Positions 38,749-50,617 of a stretch of 64,000 nt of DNA are shown piece after piece. Source of the stretch: Myxococcales bacterium (GTDB taxonomy: Bacteria > Myxococcota_A > Polyangia > Polyangiales > JADJMO01). The position numbers were made by a program, and so were the translations under genes. How positions within the stretch are numbered: position 1 is the first letter of the stretch; every line of letters starts with the position of its first letter. The DNA is taken from positions 1 through 64,000 of the forward strand of contig JADJMO010000006.1 of assembly GCA_016709545.1 (NCBI GenBank). Direction: 5' to 3'. The notes beneath the pieces were generated by a model. It was given only the letters and a program-made list of their open reading frames with translations. It was not told the DNA's origin and made no database searches.

Positions 38749-39578
38749 TGTTGAAACCCACGACAGCGAGTGGATACGACGCAGCGCACGCAGCGCGGGT
38801 ACGCGAGACGTGCCTCTACGTGGCGACCAAGCTCGGCGACCTGTCCGACGAGATTGTCGTTGTCGGCGGCTTGGTACCGAGCCTGCTGATCGACCAGGAG
38901 TCGATCGGTCAGCGTCATGTAGGGACGGCCGATCTGGACATAGGGCTGTCAGTGGCCGTGTTCCACGAGGAGCGCTACCAGGCCCTCAGCGACCGCCTTC
39001 GGCAGGCAGGGTTCGCGCCCGACACGAACGAGCGCGGCCAGCCCACCCGGCAGCGCTGGCAGATCTACGGGCCGCCGAAGGTCACCGTGGACTTCCTCAT
39101 CCCGCCCACGGGGCCCGACGACAAGCCGGGGCACCTCAAGAACATCGAGTCAGATTTCGCCGCGGTCATCGTGCCAGGGCTGCGCATCGCACTTCTTGAC
39201 CGCCAGCTGATCATGCTCGAGGGGCCCACGATCCGAGGTGAGCGCGGACGCCGCGCCGTATGGGTCTGCGGACCGGCCGCCTTTGTTGTGATGAAGGCGC
39301 TTGCGCTGCACCTTCGGGGCGAGAACAAGGACGCCTACGATCTGACCTACCTGCTGCGCTTCGGGCCCAGCCTCGAAGTCGTCGCGAAGCAACTGACGTT
39401 GATGAAGGATGAGCCGGAGGTCCGCGAAGGACTTGGCTACCTGCGTGAAGCCTTCGCGACCTCCGACAGCATCGGCCCACGTCGAGCCGCGGAGTTTCTC
39501 CTTGGTGAACCCAACGACGCCGAAGAGGCGGACGCGTATGGCGTTGTGCAGGACCTGCTTGCGCTGGTCCCTGCCTAA
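38748..39578 (+). CDS. AbiEii-like nucleotidyltransferase toxin
   Basis: 276 residues. The ATG overlaps the upstream stop. The nucleotidyltransferase signature is seen as 'VVGGLVPSLLI' followed by 'GTADLDIGLSV' (the D-x-D metal pair) and a later 'VTVDFLIPP' acidic strand. 'VMKALALHLRGENKDAYDLTYLLR' (in part) is the typical AbiEii/DUF1814 helical block with K...R..KD.YDL. Such enzymes block growth or phage infection by modifying tRNA or other targets. Paired with the AbiEi-like gene upstream. Confidence 0.78.
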   Translation: MLKPTTASGYDAAHAARVRETCLYVATKLGDLSDEIVVVGGLVPSLLIDQESIGQRHVGTADLDIGLSVAVFHEERYQALSDRLRQAGFAPDTNERGQPTRQRWQIYGPPKVTVDFLIPPTGPDDKPGHLKNIESDFAAVIVPGLRIALLDRQLIMLEGPTIRGERGRRAVWVCGPAAFVVMKALALHLRGENKDAYDLTYLLRFGPSLEVVAKQLTLMKDEPEVREGLGYLREAFATSDSIGPRRAAEFLLGEPNDAEEADAYGVVQDLLALVPA

Positions 39579-39656
39579 TTTGCTGCGCCATACCCGGTTG
39601 TCAGGGACTTCATTTTAGTCAGGCGCTGGTCGAAAACAGGGTGATTACGACGCTGC

Positions 39657-40975
39657 CTAGCCGAGGCCGTGCTTCTTCATGTGCCGGTGCAGGGTGTTCC
39701 GGTGGACGCCGAGCTGCTCGGCCGCGGCGCTGACGTTGCCGCCGTGCACCGCGAGGGTGCGCTCGAGGAGCTCGCGCGAGAGGCCTTCCTCCGCGGGCTT
39801 CGTGGGCTCGAGTCCAGGATCGGGCGGGGCGCGGGCATCCTCGCGGGCAGCCATCGCCCTTCCACCGGGCTCGGCCGGGCCTCGCGCCGGGCCTCGTCGT
39901 GCGCGCGCGCGCTCTCCACCGCGTGGGCGAGGTCGGCGAGCAGCTCGCGAGCATTGCCCGGCCAGTCGTTCAGGAGGCAGCGCTCGACGAGCGTCGCGCC
40001 CGGGACGCGGTCGACCTTCGCGAGGGCGTGGCTCGCGAGGAAGGCCATCTCCTCCCAGCGCTCCCTCAGCGACGGCAGGCGCACGACGCCGCGCGCGAGG
40101 CGGTAGTACAGGTCCGGCCGGATCCACGCGGGCACGGCGCCGGGCACGAGCTCGCGGTTCGTCGCGCCGACCACCCGCACGTCGATCGGACGTTCGCGGC
40201 TGTCGCCCACGCGACGCAGCGTCCGCTCCTGGATCACGCGCAGCAGCTTGGCCTGCAGATCGAGCGGGATCTCGCCGAACTCGTCGAGGAAGAGGGTGCC
40301 GCCCTGCGCCGCCTCGAAGAGCCCCGGACGGTCGCGATCGGCGCCGCTGAAGGCGCCCCGCACGTGGCCGAAGAGCTCGGCCTCGAACAGCGACGCGGAG
40401 ATCGTCGCGCAGTTCACCACGACGAACGGGCCGCCGCGGCCCTCGTGGAAGCGGCGCGCCGCGTACTCCTTGCCGGACCCGCTCTCGCCGAGGACCAGGG
40501 CGTCGACACCCTCGCGGCCCCCGCGCTCGAGGACGGCGTGCACCGCCGCCATCGTCGGTCCGACGACGATGTCCCCGTCGACCGTGACCCTGCGCCCGAC
40601 GAAGCTCGTGACGTCGGTGACGAAGGCGAGGACGCTCGCGCCGATCCGCAGCGTGCGGGCGCTCGGGAACGTGCCCACCCCGTCGACCCGCACACCGTCC
40701 ACGAACGTGCCGTGACGGCTCCCGTCCTTCACCATCCACGCCCCGCCGACGATCGAGATCTCGGCGTGCAGTCGAGACGCCGTCGCGTCGTCGACCCGCA
40801 GGTCGGCCTCGAGCCCGCGTCCGACCCGGAGGGGTCCCGCCCCGAGCGCCAGGCAGCGGAGCTGGGGCTCCCCGCCGCTCAGCACAAGCGCAAGACCCGG
40901 CTGGGGCAACGCGGCGGGGTCGCGCACCGACACCAGGTCCGCGGTCGTGTCGTCGTGAGTTCCGCCACTCGACAT
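39657..40975 (-). CDS. FHA-containing sigma-54 activator, frameshifted near the end
   Basis: About 439 residues from ATG 40975. Residues about 30-125 are an FHA domain ('RVGRGLEADLRVDDATASRLHAEI' in part, 'DGSRHGTFVDG'). Then comes an AAA+ sigma-54 activation domain: Walker A 'GESGSGKE', the sigma-54 contact loop as GAFSGA instead of GAFTGA, Walker B 'LFLDEFGE', 'RVVGATNRE' and 'NDWPGNARELL'. After one missing base at GGGG 39826-39829, the protein ends in a Fis-type helix-turn-helix ('LLERTLAVHGGNVSAAAEQL', 'VHRNTLHRHMKKHGL'). It is divergent from a kinase gene with a sigma-54 promoter. It is likely activated through phosphoprotein binding by the FHA domain and may control this operon and the T6SS. 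Confidence 0.85.
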
Positions 40976-41021
40976 GACGCGTTCGACGGTAGGCGGTAAC
41001 GTCTTGACCCGCAACGGCGCC

Positions 41022-41037
41022 TGGCACGCACCATGCT
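41022..41037 (+). promoter_or_regulatory. Sigma-54 (-24/-12) promoter of the kinase operon
   Basis: TGGCACGCACCATGCT fits the consensus TGGCACRNNNNTTGCW at every conserved position except one (A for the first T of TTGC). The GG and GC are correctly spaced. It lies 51 bases before the kinase ATG, with the expected start near 41048, and a sigma-54 activator gene is directly divergent. Confidence 0.75.
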
Positions 41038-41087
41038 CTGTGGGTGCGCTCGTCGCGCAGCTCCGTAGACTGGACCCCCTCCCCTCC

Positions 41088-42677
41088 ATGACCGCCCCCG
41101 ACGCCGGCCTCCCTCCCGACGCCCCCGATCTGAGCGAGACCCAGTTCACCCTGGAGAAGCTCCTCGGACAGGGCGGCTTCGGCGCGGCCTACCAGGTGTT
41201 CAACCGCGGGCTCCGTCGCCGGTGCGTGCTCAAGCTCCTCACCGACACGAGCAACCAGAACTTCGTCGCGCGGTTCTTCCGCGAGGCGCAGGTGATGGCG
41301 AACCTGGACCACCCCGCCATCCCGCGGGTGCACGAGGTCAACCAGCTGCGGGACGGCCGCCCCTACTTCGTGATGGAGCTCGTCGATGGGCAGTCGCTCG
41401 GCGACTACCTGATGGAGAAGGACGGTCCGCTCCCGATCCGCGAGGCCTGCGAGATCTGCGCGGCGGCGGCCGAGGGCCTCGCGGCGGCCCACGAGATGGG
41501 CGTCGTGCACCGGGACATCAAGCTCCCGAACCTCCTCATCAGCCGCAAGGGCCAGGTGAAGGTCATCGACTTCGGCATCGCCCACCAGCGCCTCGAGGAC
41601 ATGGACGGCGCGGGCGCGAAGACGATCGCCGGCCAGCTGCTCGGCACGCCCCGCTACATGTCGCCCGAGCAGATCCTCGGGCAGCCACTCGGGCCGTCTT
41701 CGGATTTCTACTCGCTCGGCGTGGTGCTCGCGATCCTGCTCACCGGCAAGTCGCCCTTCGACGGCAACGCGCAGCAGATGATGATGGGCCACGCGATGCA
41801 GCCTCCGCCCTCCCTCGAGGCGCTCGCCGGGATGGCGTTCCCCCAGGAGCTCGAGGCGCTGTTCGCGCGCATGATGGAGAAGGAGCCGAGCCGGCGGTTC
41901 CACGACGGGACCGAGCTCGCGCGTGCGCTGCGCGCGGTGTCGGCCCACCAGGGAGCGGTCGCTGGAGGGGCGCTGCACCCCGACCTCCGGAACGCACCCA
42001 CGGCGACGCCCGAGCCGCTCACGGCACCGCAGGCGCCGATGGCCCGACCGGCCGAGCCCTCCGCGATCACGACGCCCGGACAGGGCCCCGCGCGCACGCA
42101 GCTCCGGATGGACCTCGCGATGCGCGCGATGGTGATCGAGCCCAGCGTGACGATCAGCGCGCTCGGGCTCGAGCAGCTGCCGGGCAAGGCCACCCAGGTG
42201 CTGGCCGCTGCCCCACCACCGCCGCCACCCGCGCGGATGGAGCCCACGCCGTCGGCGCTGCAGACGTTCGTCCGCGGCGAGGTGACGGAGGCGACCGCGC
42301 CACGCCGGAGCGCGGCCCCCTGGATCGCACTCACCGTGCTGGGCCTCGCTGGCCTCGGTCTCGCGGGCGTGGTGCTGGTGAAGCGCGGCGAGCCCGCGGC
42401 GACGCCGGCGGCGGCGCACGAGAAGGTGAAAGAGAAGAGCGAGAAGGCCGAGAAGGCCGTCGACAAGGAGAAGACCGAGAAGGTCGAGCCCAAGGTCGCG
42501 GAGAAGCCCTCGGTCGACACGAGCAGTGCTCCGAGCGCGGCGAAGTCGGCCGCGCCCGAGGCGAAACCCGGCGCCGCGAAGTCGGCCACGAAGCCCGGCG
42601 CCTCGAACACGCCACCCCCTGCCACGTCCAAGCCCACCAAGCCCGGTGCCTCCAGCGGCAGCGGTGAAGAGATCTGA
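41088..42677 (+). CDS. Membrane-anchored Ser/Thr protein kinase
   Basis: 529 residues from ATG 41088. The kinase domain spans about residues 20-285: Gly-rich loop 'GQGGFGAAYQ', Lys in 'CVLKLL', catalytic loop 'HRDIKLPNLLI', 'DFGIA', and 'GTPRYMSPEQ'. A Pro/Ala-rich linker leads to one transmembrane segment ('WIALTVLGLAGLGLAGVVLV', about 410-430). The outer tail is a Lys/Glu/Ala- then Pro-rich low-complexity region. This is the PknB/PpkA layout. With two FHA proteins nearby (36659-37459, 39657-40975), it probably starts a phosphorylation pathway controlling the T6SS. It is expressed from the sigma-54 promoter at 41022. Confidence 0.88.
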   Translation: MTAPDAGLPPDAPDLSETQFTLEKLLGQGGFGAAYQVFNRGLRRRCVLKLLTDTSNQNFVARFFREAQVMANLDHPAIPRVHEVNQLRDGRPYFVMELVDGQSLGDYLMEKDGPLPIREACEICAAAAEGLAAAHEMGVVHRDIKLPNLLISRKGQVKVIDFGIAHQRLEDMDGAGAKTIAGQLLGTPRYMSPEQILGQPLGPSSDFYSLGVVLAILLTGKSPFDGNAQQMMMGHAMQPPPSLEALAGMAFPQELEALFARMMEKEPSRRFHDGTELARALRAVSAHQGAVAGGALHPDLRNAPTATPEPLTAPQAPMARPAEPSAITTPGQGPARTQLRMDLAMRAMVIEPSVTISALGLEQLPGKATQVLAAAPPPPPPARMEPTPSALQTFVRGEVTEATAPRRSAAPWIALTVLGLAGLGLAGVVLVKRGEPAATPAAAHEKVKEKSEKAEKAVDKEKTEKVEPKVAEKPSVDTSSAPSAAKSAAPEAKPGAAKSATKPGASNTPPPATSKPTKPGASSGSGEEI

Positions 42678-43666
42678 TGATGAAGCGCGCACTCCCCCTC
42701 GTCCTCGCCCTCGGGCTGTTCACGCCCGCGCTGTCGTTCGCGGAGCCCTCGAAGGAGGACGTTTCGGCCGCGAAGGGCCTCGCGAAGGAGGGGCGCGATC
42801 TGCGCGACAAGGGCGACCTGCCCGGCGCGCTGCAGAAGTTCAAGGCGGCCTACGCGCTCGCGCCCACGCCGCTGACGGGTCTCGATCTCGCGCAGGTGCA
42901 GGAGAAGATCGGGCTGATCGCGGACGCCCGCGAGGTCTACGCGGAGATCGCGGCGATGCCGGCGAAGGCCGGGGAGAACCCGAAGTACGCGAAGGTCCGC
43001 GAGGAGGCGCAGGGGAAGGTGACGGCGCTGACGCCGCGCATCCCCCGGCTGAAGATCTCGCTGCGGCCCGGGACCGGTTCGGCGCCGGTGGTGGCGCTGG
43101 ACGGGAAGGACGTGCCCAGCGCGGTGCTCGGGGTCGAGCGGCGGGTGAACCCTGGTGAGCACGTGGTGACGGCCACGCGCGACGGGAAGGAGATCTTCCG
43201 CCAGAAGGTGACGCTGCAGGAAGGGCAGCTGTTCGACGTGGACATCGACGTGTCGGCGCCTGCGCCGGCCGCGCCCACGTCGACGGTGTCGGTGCCCACG
43301 GATGCGGGCACGTCGGCCGTCGCGCCGAAGGCCGCCACGCCGTCACGAACTCCGGCCGTTGTCTCCTTGGTCGCTGGTGGCGCCTTCGTCGTGGGTGGTG
43401 TCGTCGCCTTCGTGCTCTCGCGTGGAGCCGCGGGATGACTACTTCACGAGCTGCGCGGCGGACCCCATCCGACCTGCGAGGACTCTGCGGGACGATCCAA
43501 GGTGCGCACGCTCGAGGGCGTTGCCTTCACGGCCTGGGGGCTGGGCGCCGTCGGACTCGTGGCAGGCACCGTGCTCTGGGTGCGTTCGTCCGGTCAGACC
43601 ACTGGACACCTCGGCATCGCCCCGACGGTCGGCGGACTGTCCGTTCAGCTCGGTGGGAGCTTCTGA
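42677..43666 (+). CDS. Exported TPR-like/PEGA-like protein with two C-terminal TM segments, two compensating shifts
   Basis: The ATG overlaps the kinase stop (TGATG). It has a Sec signal peptide (MMKRALPLVLALGLFTPALSFA), helical repeats ('DKGDLPGALQKFKAAYALAPT'-type, TPR-like) and a beta domain ending 'RRVNPGEHVVTATRDGKEIF', which is PEGA-like. A TM segment follows ('VVSLVAGGAFVVGGVVAFVL'). The frame would stop at 43438, but undoing one extra G (43432-43434) and one missing C (43463-43466) restores 'AADDYFTSCAADPHPTCEDS' and a second TM segment ('AFTAWGLGAVGLVAGTVLWV') before the stop at 43664-43666. This full architecture is common in myxobacteria next to kinases. Restored length is 329 residues. 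Confidence 0.72.
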
Positions 43667-43734
43667 TGGCCATCAACCACGAACGCGCGGAGTGCTGGCG
43701 TTCCAACTCCGGCAGGCTAGCGTTGGGGGGTCGA

Positions 43735-45053
43735 ATGAAAGCGCGCTGGCTCTCGGTCCTGCTGGTCGTCCCTGCATTCGTGGGCTGCGCCAGCCTCGAT
43801 GCTCCCACGGCCTGCCAGACGTCGGGGCGGTGCGATGACGCCACGGCTGACGTGGTCGCCGACGTCGCCGACGTCAGCGTCGAGACGCTGGTCGACAGCG
43901 GGGCGCCCGAGGCCGATGTCGCGCCCGATGTCCCGGACGCGCCGGTCGACACGCCGGTCGACACGCCACCCCCTCCGCCGAAGGTCTCGCTGGTTGCTGC
44001 AGGGCAGACCCACGCCTGTGCGCTCCTCGCGGACAAGTCCGTCCGCTGCTGGGGGGCGAACAACAAGGGGCAGCTCGGCCGCGACCCCGCCACCACGTCG
44101 GGCTCGACGACGCCGCTTGCCGTGACGTTGCCCGGCCCGGCCGATGCCCTCGCTTCGGGGGATGCCTTCTCCTGTGCCGTCGTCGGTGGGGGCGTGTACT
44201 GCTGGGGAACCAACAGCGCCGGGCAGGTTGGCCTCCCCGTGCCAGGGAGTGCCCTCACCTTCTCGCCTCATCGCATCGACGAGGTGTCGGGCACGTTCGA
44301 AGGCGTCGTGGATGTCGTCGCCGGAGGCGACTTCGCCTGTGCACGTCTCTCGACCGGCAAGATGGGCTGCTGGGGAGCATCCGACAAGGGCCAGCTCGGC
44401 TCGGGCTCCACCACGCTGTCGACGCAGGCCAGCTCGCCGCTCTACATCAAGGACGTGACCTCGATGTCGGCGAATGGCCAGAGCGCGTTCATCGTGTTCG
44501 GCACGAACGCTGTCCGGTGCTGGGGCGCCAACGACAGCAGCCAGCTCGGTACGGGCGACACGACCACGTCGCCCATCCCAACCTCGCCCTCCGGGACCAC
44601 CACGTGGTCGAGCTTCGGACTCGGGCTGCTGCATGGCTGTGGGATCGCGACGGACGCGTCTCTGCTCTGCTGGGGCAGCAACTCTCACGGACAGGCGGGA
44701 CAGCCGCTTGCCACGACGAAGGTCAGCACGCCGACGGCCGTCTCCGCGGCTGGACTGGTGGCACAGGTTTCCGGGGGTGACTTCCACACCTGCTGGGTCA
44801 AGAAGGACAAGTCGCTCTACTGTCTCGGTGGCAACGGCTCGGGCCAGCTCGGCATCGGGAAGGCCACCGCGAACGAGCTGACGCCGCAGGCCACCGAAGG
44901 ACTCACGAGCGTGCAGATGGTGAGCGCCGCGGGTCGTTCGTGCGCAGCGTCGACTCGACCCAGCAGCTGTGGTGCTGGGGGGCCAACGACAAGGGTCAGC
45001 TCGGCGACGGAACCCTGGTCGAGCGCGACGATCCCACGCTCGTGAAGTGGTGA
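43735..45053 (+). CDS. RCC1-repeat lipoprotein, frameshifted at the end
   Basis: About 439 residues from ATG 43735. Signal peptide MKARWLSVLLVVPAFVGC ends in a lipobox. An Asp/Val/Pro linker precedes a series of RCC1 (beta-propeller) repeats, each with 'C-x-W-G-x-N-x-x-G-Q-L/V-G' (for example 'RCWGANNKGQLG', 'YCWGTNSAGQVG', 'CWGASDKGQLG'). One missing base near 44940 hides the last repeat; restored, it reads 'LWCWGANDKGQLGDG' and stops at 45051-45053. The propeller probably binds a partner outside the cell. It lies downstream of the kinase operon. Confidence 0.8.
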
Positions 45054-46253
45054 CTACCAGCCCAGCTTCGCGGTGAGAGCGTCGCCAAGCACCTTGGCCA
45101 TCTTGCCGTGGGTGGTCTTGTTCGGGTGATAGTCGCAGCCGTAGCCGTCGCTGCTCAGCTGGGTGGCGAACTCGAGCAAGCTCACGCGGGTGTCACCCTC
45201 ACCGTGGGGGGTGGCGATGACCGCCTGCAGGTACTTGCGCGCCTGATCGAGCTCGGTGCCACTCAGCATCGAGCCGAGAGCCGGGAAGATCCACGCCTTG
45301 GGGTAGGCGCTCCGGACACGACGGACGAACTTGAGGTAGGCGTCACGGAACGGGGTACCGGGATCCCCCTTCGCGAAGTCGTTGGTGCCGAGGTTGATGA
45401 CCACCGCGTCGGGAGCGAACTTCGCGAAGTCCCACTTGCTCGTCGCGATCGTGGGCAGCGTGCGCTCGTACAGGACGGGCATCTGGTCGGTCGTGGAGCC
45501 GTCGTAGCTGCGGTACATGCCGATGCCCGACCAAGGAGTGCTGACCAGATCCGCCCCCTTCGCTCGTGCGGCCAGCGCCTCGTAGCTCAGGAAGTGATTC
45601 TCCGTGTCGGAGGAGAAGCTGCACGTGGCGATGGTGCCTTCGTTGCCGTACCCGGCGGAGATCGAGTCACCGATAACCTCGATTCGCTTCGCCGGAGCAG
45701 GGGGAGGCGCCTGCAATCCTCCACCATCGAACTCGAAACCGAGGAACTGGGCGTCGTTGAAGAACGCCTCCGTGCGTCGCCACAGGACCACGTCGTGGGA
45801 GCCCGCCGCCAGGCCCGTCGCCAGCGTGTAGGTGCCAGAGGCGCCGGTCGGCTTGAGGAGGGTGGGAGCGCCTCCATCGATGGTCACGGCGAACTGGATG
45901 TCCTTGTTCGCCTTGAGCTTCACCCGGACCGCGGTGCCGGTGAAGCGCGCGATGATCTGGGAGCCAGACCACTCGAACTTCGGACCGGCGGGGTCGGTCG
46001 TGTCGAAGCGGCCCACGAAGCGCACCTCGGGCTTACCGGCCTCGACGGGAGTGTCCGTCGGCGCGTCGACGGTTCCCGTATCCACAGGCGTCGAGGTCTC
46101 GGAGGGGGACGAGTCGCCGGCGTCTGCGGTCGCGGAGTCGACCTCCGTGCCAGTGTCGACGTCGGCGTCGGTGGTCGTCGGATCGGAGGGGTCCGCGGAC
46201 CCGGAGCATCCAAGGACCGTGACGAGACCGAGCAGGAGAGCTTGGCGGCGCAT
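45054..46253 (-). CDS. SGNH-type esterase lipoprotein, CE2 family-like
   Basis: 399 residues. Lipoprotein signal MRRQALLLGLVTVLGC, then an Asp/Thr-rich linker (to about 75). Residues about 78-175 form a jelly-roll domain ('RFVGRFDTTDPAGPKFEWSGSQI' in part). The catalytic domain has the SGNH blocks 'EVIGDSISAGYG' (Ser), 'VVINLGTND' (Asn) and 'CDYHPN' with the catalytic Asp/His. The jelly-roll plus SGNH layout is that of carbohydrate-esterase family 2, which deacetylates polysaccharides such as xylan. It is convergent with the RCC1 gene, with the stops abutting. Confidence 0.85.
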   Translation of the reverse strand: MRRQALLLGLVTVLGCSGSADPSDPTTTDADVDTGTEVDSATADAGDSSPSETSTPVDTGTVDAPTDTPVEAGKPEVRFVGRFDTTDPAGPKFEWSGSQIIARFTGTAVRVKLKANKDIQFAVTIDGGAPTLLKPTGASGTYTLATGLAAGSHDVVLWRRTEAFFNDAQFLGFEFDGGGLQAPPPAPAKRIEVIGDSISAGYGNEGTIATCSFSSDTENHFLSYEALAARAKGADLVSTPWSGIGMYRSYDGSTTDQMPVLYERTLPTIATSKWDFAKFAPDAVVINLGTNDFAKGDPGTPFRDAYLKFVRRVRSAYPKAWIFPALGSMLSGTELDQARKYLQAVIATPHGEGDTRVSLLEFATQLSSDGYGCDYHPNKTTHGKMAKVLGDALTAKLGW

Positions 46254-46319
46254 CAGGTCAGGGTACGGGCTCTACGGACGCGCACAAGAGGCCGACGCTG
46301 ACGACCTTGGAAGAACACC

Positions 46320-47267
46320 CTACTCGTCGTCCTCAGCGGGGGGACGTACCAGGCGGACCTTGCCGCGCCGAACGCCATCTCCGTCGTTGCCACCTTCGAT
46401 CAGCCTGAGCTTGGGCTTGTCCGCGATCGACGTGAGGGCCTCACACCACCGGTCCCAGTTCCACCCAAGCTCACCAAGGCACACGTTACAGATCGGAGTC
46501 ACCTCCAGTCGAACACGGAGCTTCCGGCCGACCCACGAGTGCTCCCTCGAGGACACCGACATCTCAGACTCGCAGACAGAGCAGACGACCTCGACCTCGA
46601 CCTCGAAAGGGGTCTGGTCCTCGCGTCGCTCTGTGATAGTCGCCACGCTGAGGCGGGGGCCTTCGCGTCCGTTCTGGAGCCAGGACAAGGACGCGCCTTC
46701 CAACTCGGGCACGTTCGAGAGCAGCGCCATCGGCCGCTGGTGGGGGAGCGACAAGAAACTCGCCGCGGGAAGTGCGAGCCCACGCAGGTGCTTGGCCCAC
46801 AGGTCTCCAGCTGCAGGAGGGACCAGCGAGGCGGGCGCTGCATGCTGGCGCTGGAAAGGATCGAGCAGCGAACGCCCGACACTGACACCGGCAAGGATCT
46901 TCCGCATGCTCCGGAACGAGTCTGACTGGAGGTCGATCGGCAGCTTCTGCTGAAACAGCCCGGTCAGCTTGGCGAAGCGCTCGTGAAGCTGGCGCTGCTC
47001 TTCGAGCACACCGGGGAGCCCAGGATGCCGCAACCCGAGACGATCGACGAGCCCATCATACTGCCTGGAAAGCACAGCAGGCTGCTGCACAGCAGCGAGA
47101 GGTGCGAACATCTTCGCGAGCTTCGTGTACGGGGCAGCGACGTCAGTGAGGCGGCGCATCTGCTCGCTGAGCTGCATCGATGCCGTCAACGCCGTGCGCG
47201 TGGCACCGACGGTTGCGATCGACTCCAGGGTCTCCGTCGTGATCGGGTAACTCGATGCATCAGCCAT
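46320..47267 (-). CDS. Hypothetical protein with two CxxC pairs
   Basis: 315 residues. The first 200 residues are largely helical ('LSEQMRRLTDVAAPYTKLAKMFAPL' in part). The C-terminal part has two Cys pairs, 'CSVCESE' and 'CNVCLGE', about 40 residues apart, which could form one zinc-ribbon site. The ATG overlaps the stop of the small RHH-like gene (ATGA), so the two are co-translated. The arrangement (small DNA-binding protein followed by a larger partner) resembles a toxin-antitoxin unit, but no toxin motif is visible. Confidence 0.6.
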   Translation of the reverse strand: MADASSYPITTETLESIATVGATRTALTASMQLSEQMRRLTDVAAPYTKLAKMFAPLAAVQQPAVLSRQYDGLVDRLGLRHPGLPGVLEEQRQLHERFAKLTGLFQQKLPIDLQSDSFRSMRKILAGVSVGRSLLDPFQRQHAAPASLVPPAAGDLWAKHLRGLALPAASFLSLPHQRPMALLSNVPELEGASLSWLQNGREGPRLSVATITERREDQTPFEVEVEVVCSVCESEMSVSSREHSWVGRKLRVRLEVTPICNVCLGELGWNWDRWCEALTSIADKPKLRLIEGGNDGDGVRRGKVRLVRPPAEDDE

Positions 47268-47491
47268 CAGACTGGCTCCTTCTCGTCGCGCTCGATCGCC
47301 TCGAGCAGAATTGCTCTCGCCACGTCGGCCGTAGAGAGGGTGATCTTCGTCAGGCCACTACGCCGGACTCGCATCGCTTCGAGGCGATCGAGGAGGTCCT
47401 GGTTTGCGCGGACGAACAACACCTTGTCGAGACCGCCCTCGGCCTTCGGCCTGGCGCCCCCCTTCCTCACGATGTTGCGTCCAACAGCCAT
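47267..47491 (-). CDS. Small ribbon-helix-helix-like protein
   Basis: 74 residues, basic. A strand-like segment 'DKVLFVRANQDLLDRLEAMR' followed by helices 'LSTADVARAILLEAIER' fits a CopG/Arc-type ribbon-helix-helix DNA-binding fold. It is the first gene of a two-gene unit. Upstream, an ACCG-N4-CGGT inverted repeat (47508-47519) lies 17 bases before the start codon and could be its operator. Likely an autorepressor. Confidence 0.6.
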   Translation of the reverse strand: MAVGRNIVRKGGARPKAEGGLDKVLFVRANQDLLDRLEAMRVRRSGLTKITLSTADVARAILLEAIERDEKEPV

Positions 47492-47590
47492 GAGACCGTT
47501 CTAGCATACCGCTATCGGTGTGCAAGCGGAACGTCGCCAACGGAGGATCGGCGAGGAAACAGGCCCGTGGGAGCGCAGCCACGCTGAAGG

Positions 47591-48294
47591 CTACGCACGC
47601 AGCTCGTGAACGATGGCTCCTGACTCGTCGATGATTCCGAGCGCCCCGTCGAAGCGTTCGACGCGGGCCTGCCCGTTGTAGAAGGGCTCGACCATGGCGA
47701 AGCGTCGGGCGTACACCGGCACGCCATCCTTGCCGACGTGCGTCCACCCAGCTTCGTCCCGGGCGCGGGCGAGGCCCTTGTGGAAGACGTCGAGATCCCT
47801 GAACCAGCGGTCGTGCAGCGGAATGCCGGCCAGATCGACGTGGGTCGAGACGCCTTCGGCGTTCTGAACAACCGCCGAGCCCTCACGGTAGTCGCCGGCG
47901 TACGACCACCGTGCCGGGTAGGCAGGCTCGCCGGAGTGGCGGATGTGGTGGTACTGCCCAGCGGTGGTCCGGACGGGGCAGCGCTCGCCCTGGAAGTTCC
48001 CGCACCAGTCGAAGCGCACGGCGTAGGCGTCACCACCGTCGGGCAGGACGTGGTGCCACCCGTCGATGTCCCGCACGGCCGCCAAACCCTCGTAGAAGCC
48101 GAACGTACGCAGGAATCGCCGTTGGTACGCGGCGCGACCGTTGCCGTCGATGTGCCAGGCGCTGGTCCCGCGCCGGACCGGCGCGAGGCCTGGTTCGTGG
48201 AACGCGAGCACGGCATCGAAACGGTCCGCGTACAGCGGCACCCCGTCCAGCGTGTGGTGATGGCCGTCGGCAGCCACCTGCGCGCGTCGCCAGC

Positions 48295-48298
<4 letters not shown>
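47591..48298 (-). CDS. WG-repeat protein
   Basis: 235 residues from ATG 48298, which overlaps the radical SAM stop (ATGA). It is built of about five WG/KWG-type beta repeats, for example 'GTSAWHIDGNGRAAYQRRF', 'DGWHHVLPDGGDAYAVRF', 'AGWTHVGKDGVPVYARRF', each with an aromatic-rich strand pair ending in R-F. Such repeats usually bind ligands or proteins. It is the last gene of the glycosyltransferase/radical SAM operon and may be a substrate or scaffold of those enzymes. Confidence 0.78.

Positions 48299-50613
<2,315 letters not shown>

Positions 50614-50617
<4 letters not shown>

Noticed and set aside
39657..42692. 1011-codon minus-strand open frame
   Set aside because: Mostly antisense to the kinase gene; only its last 60 codons, the Fis-type helix-turn-helix, are real and belong to the frameshifted sigma-54 activator.
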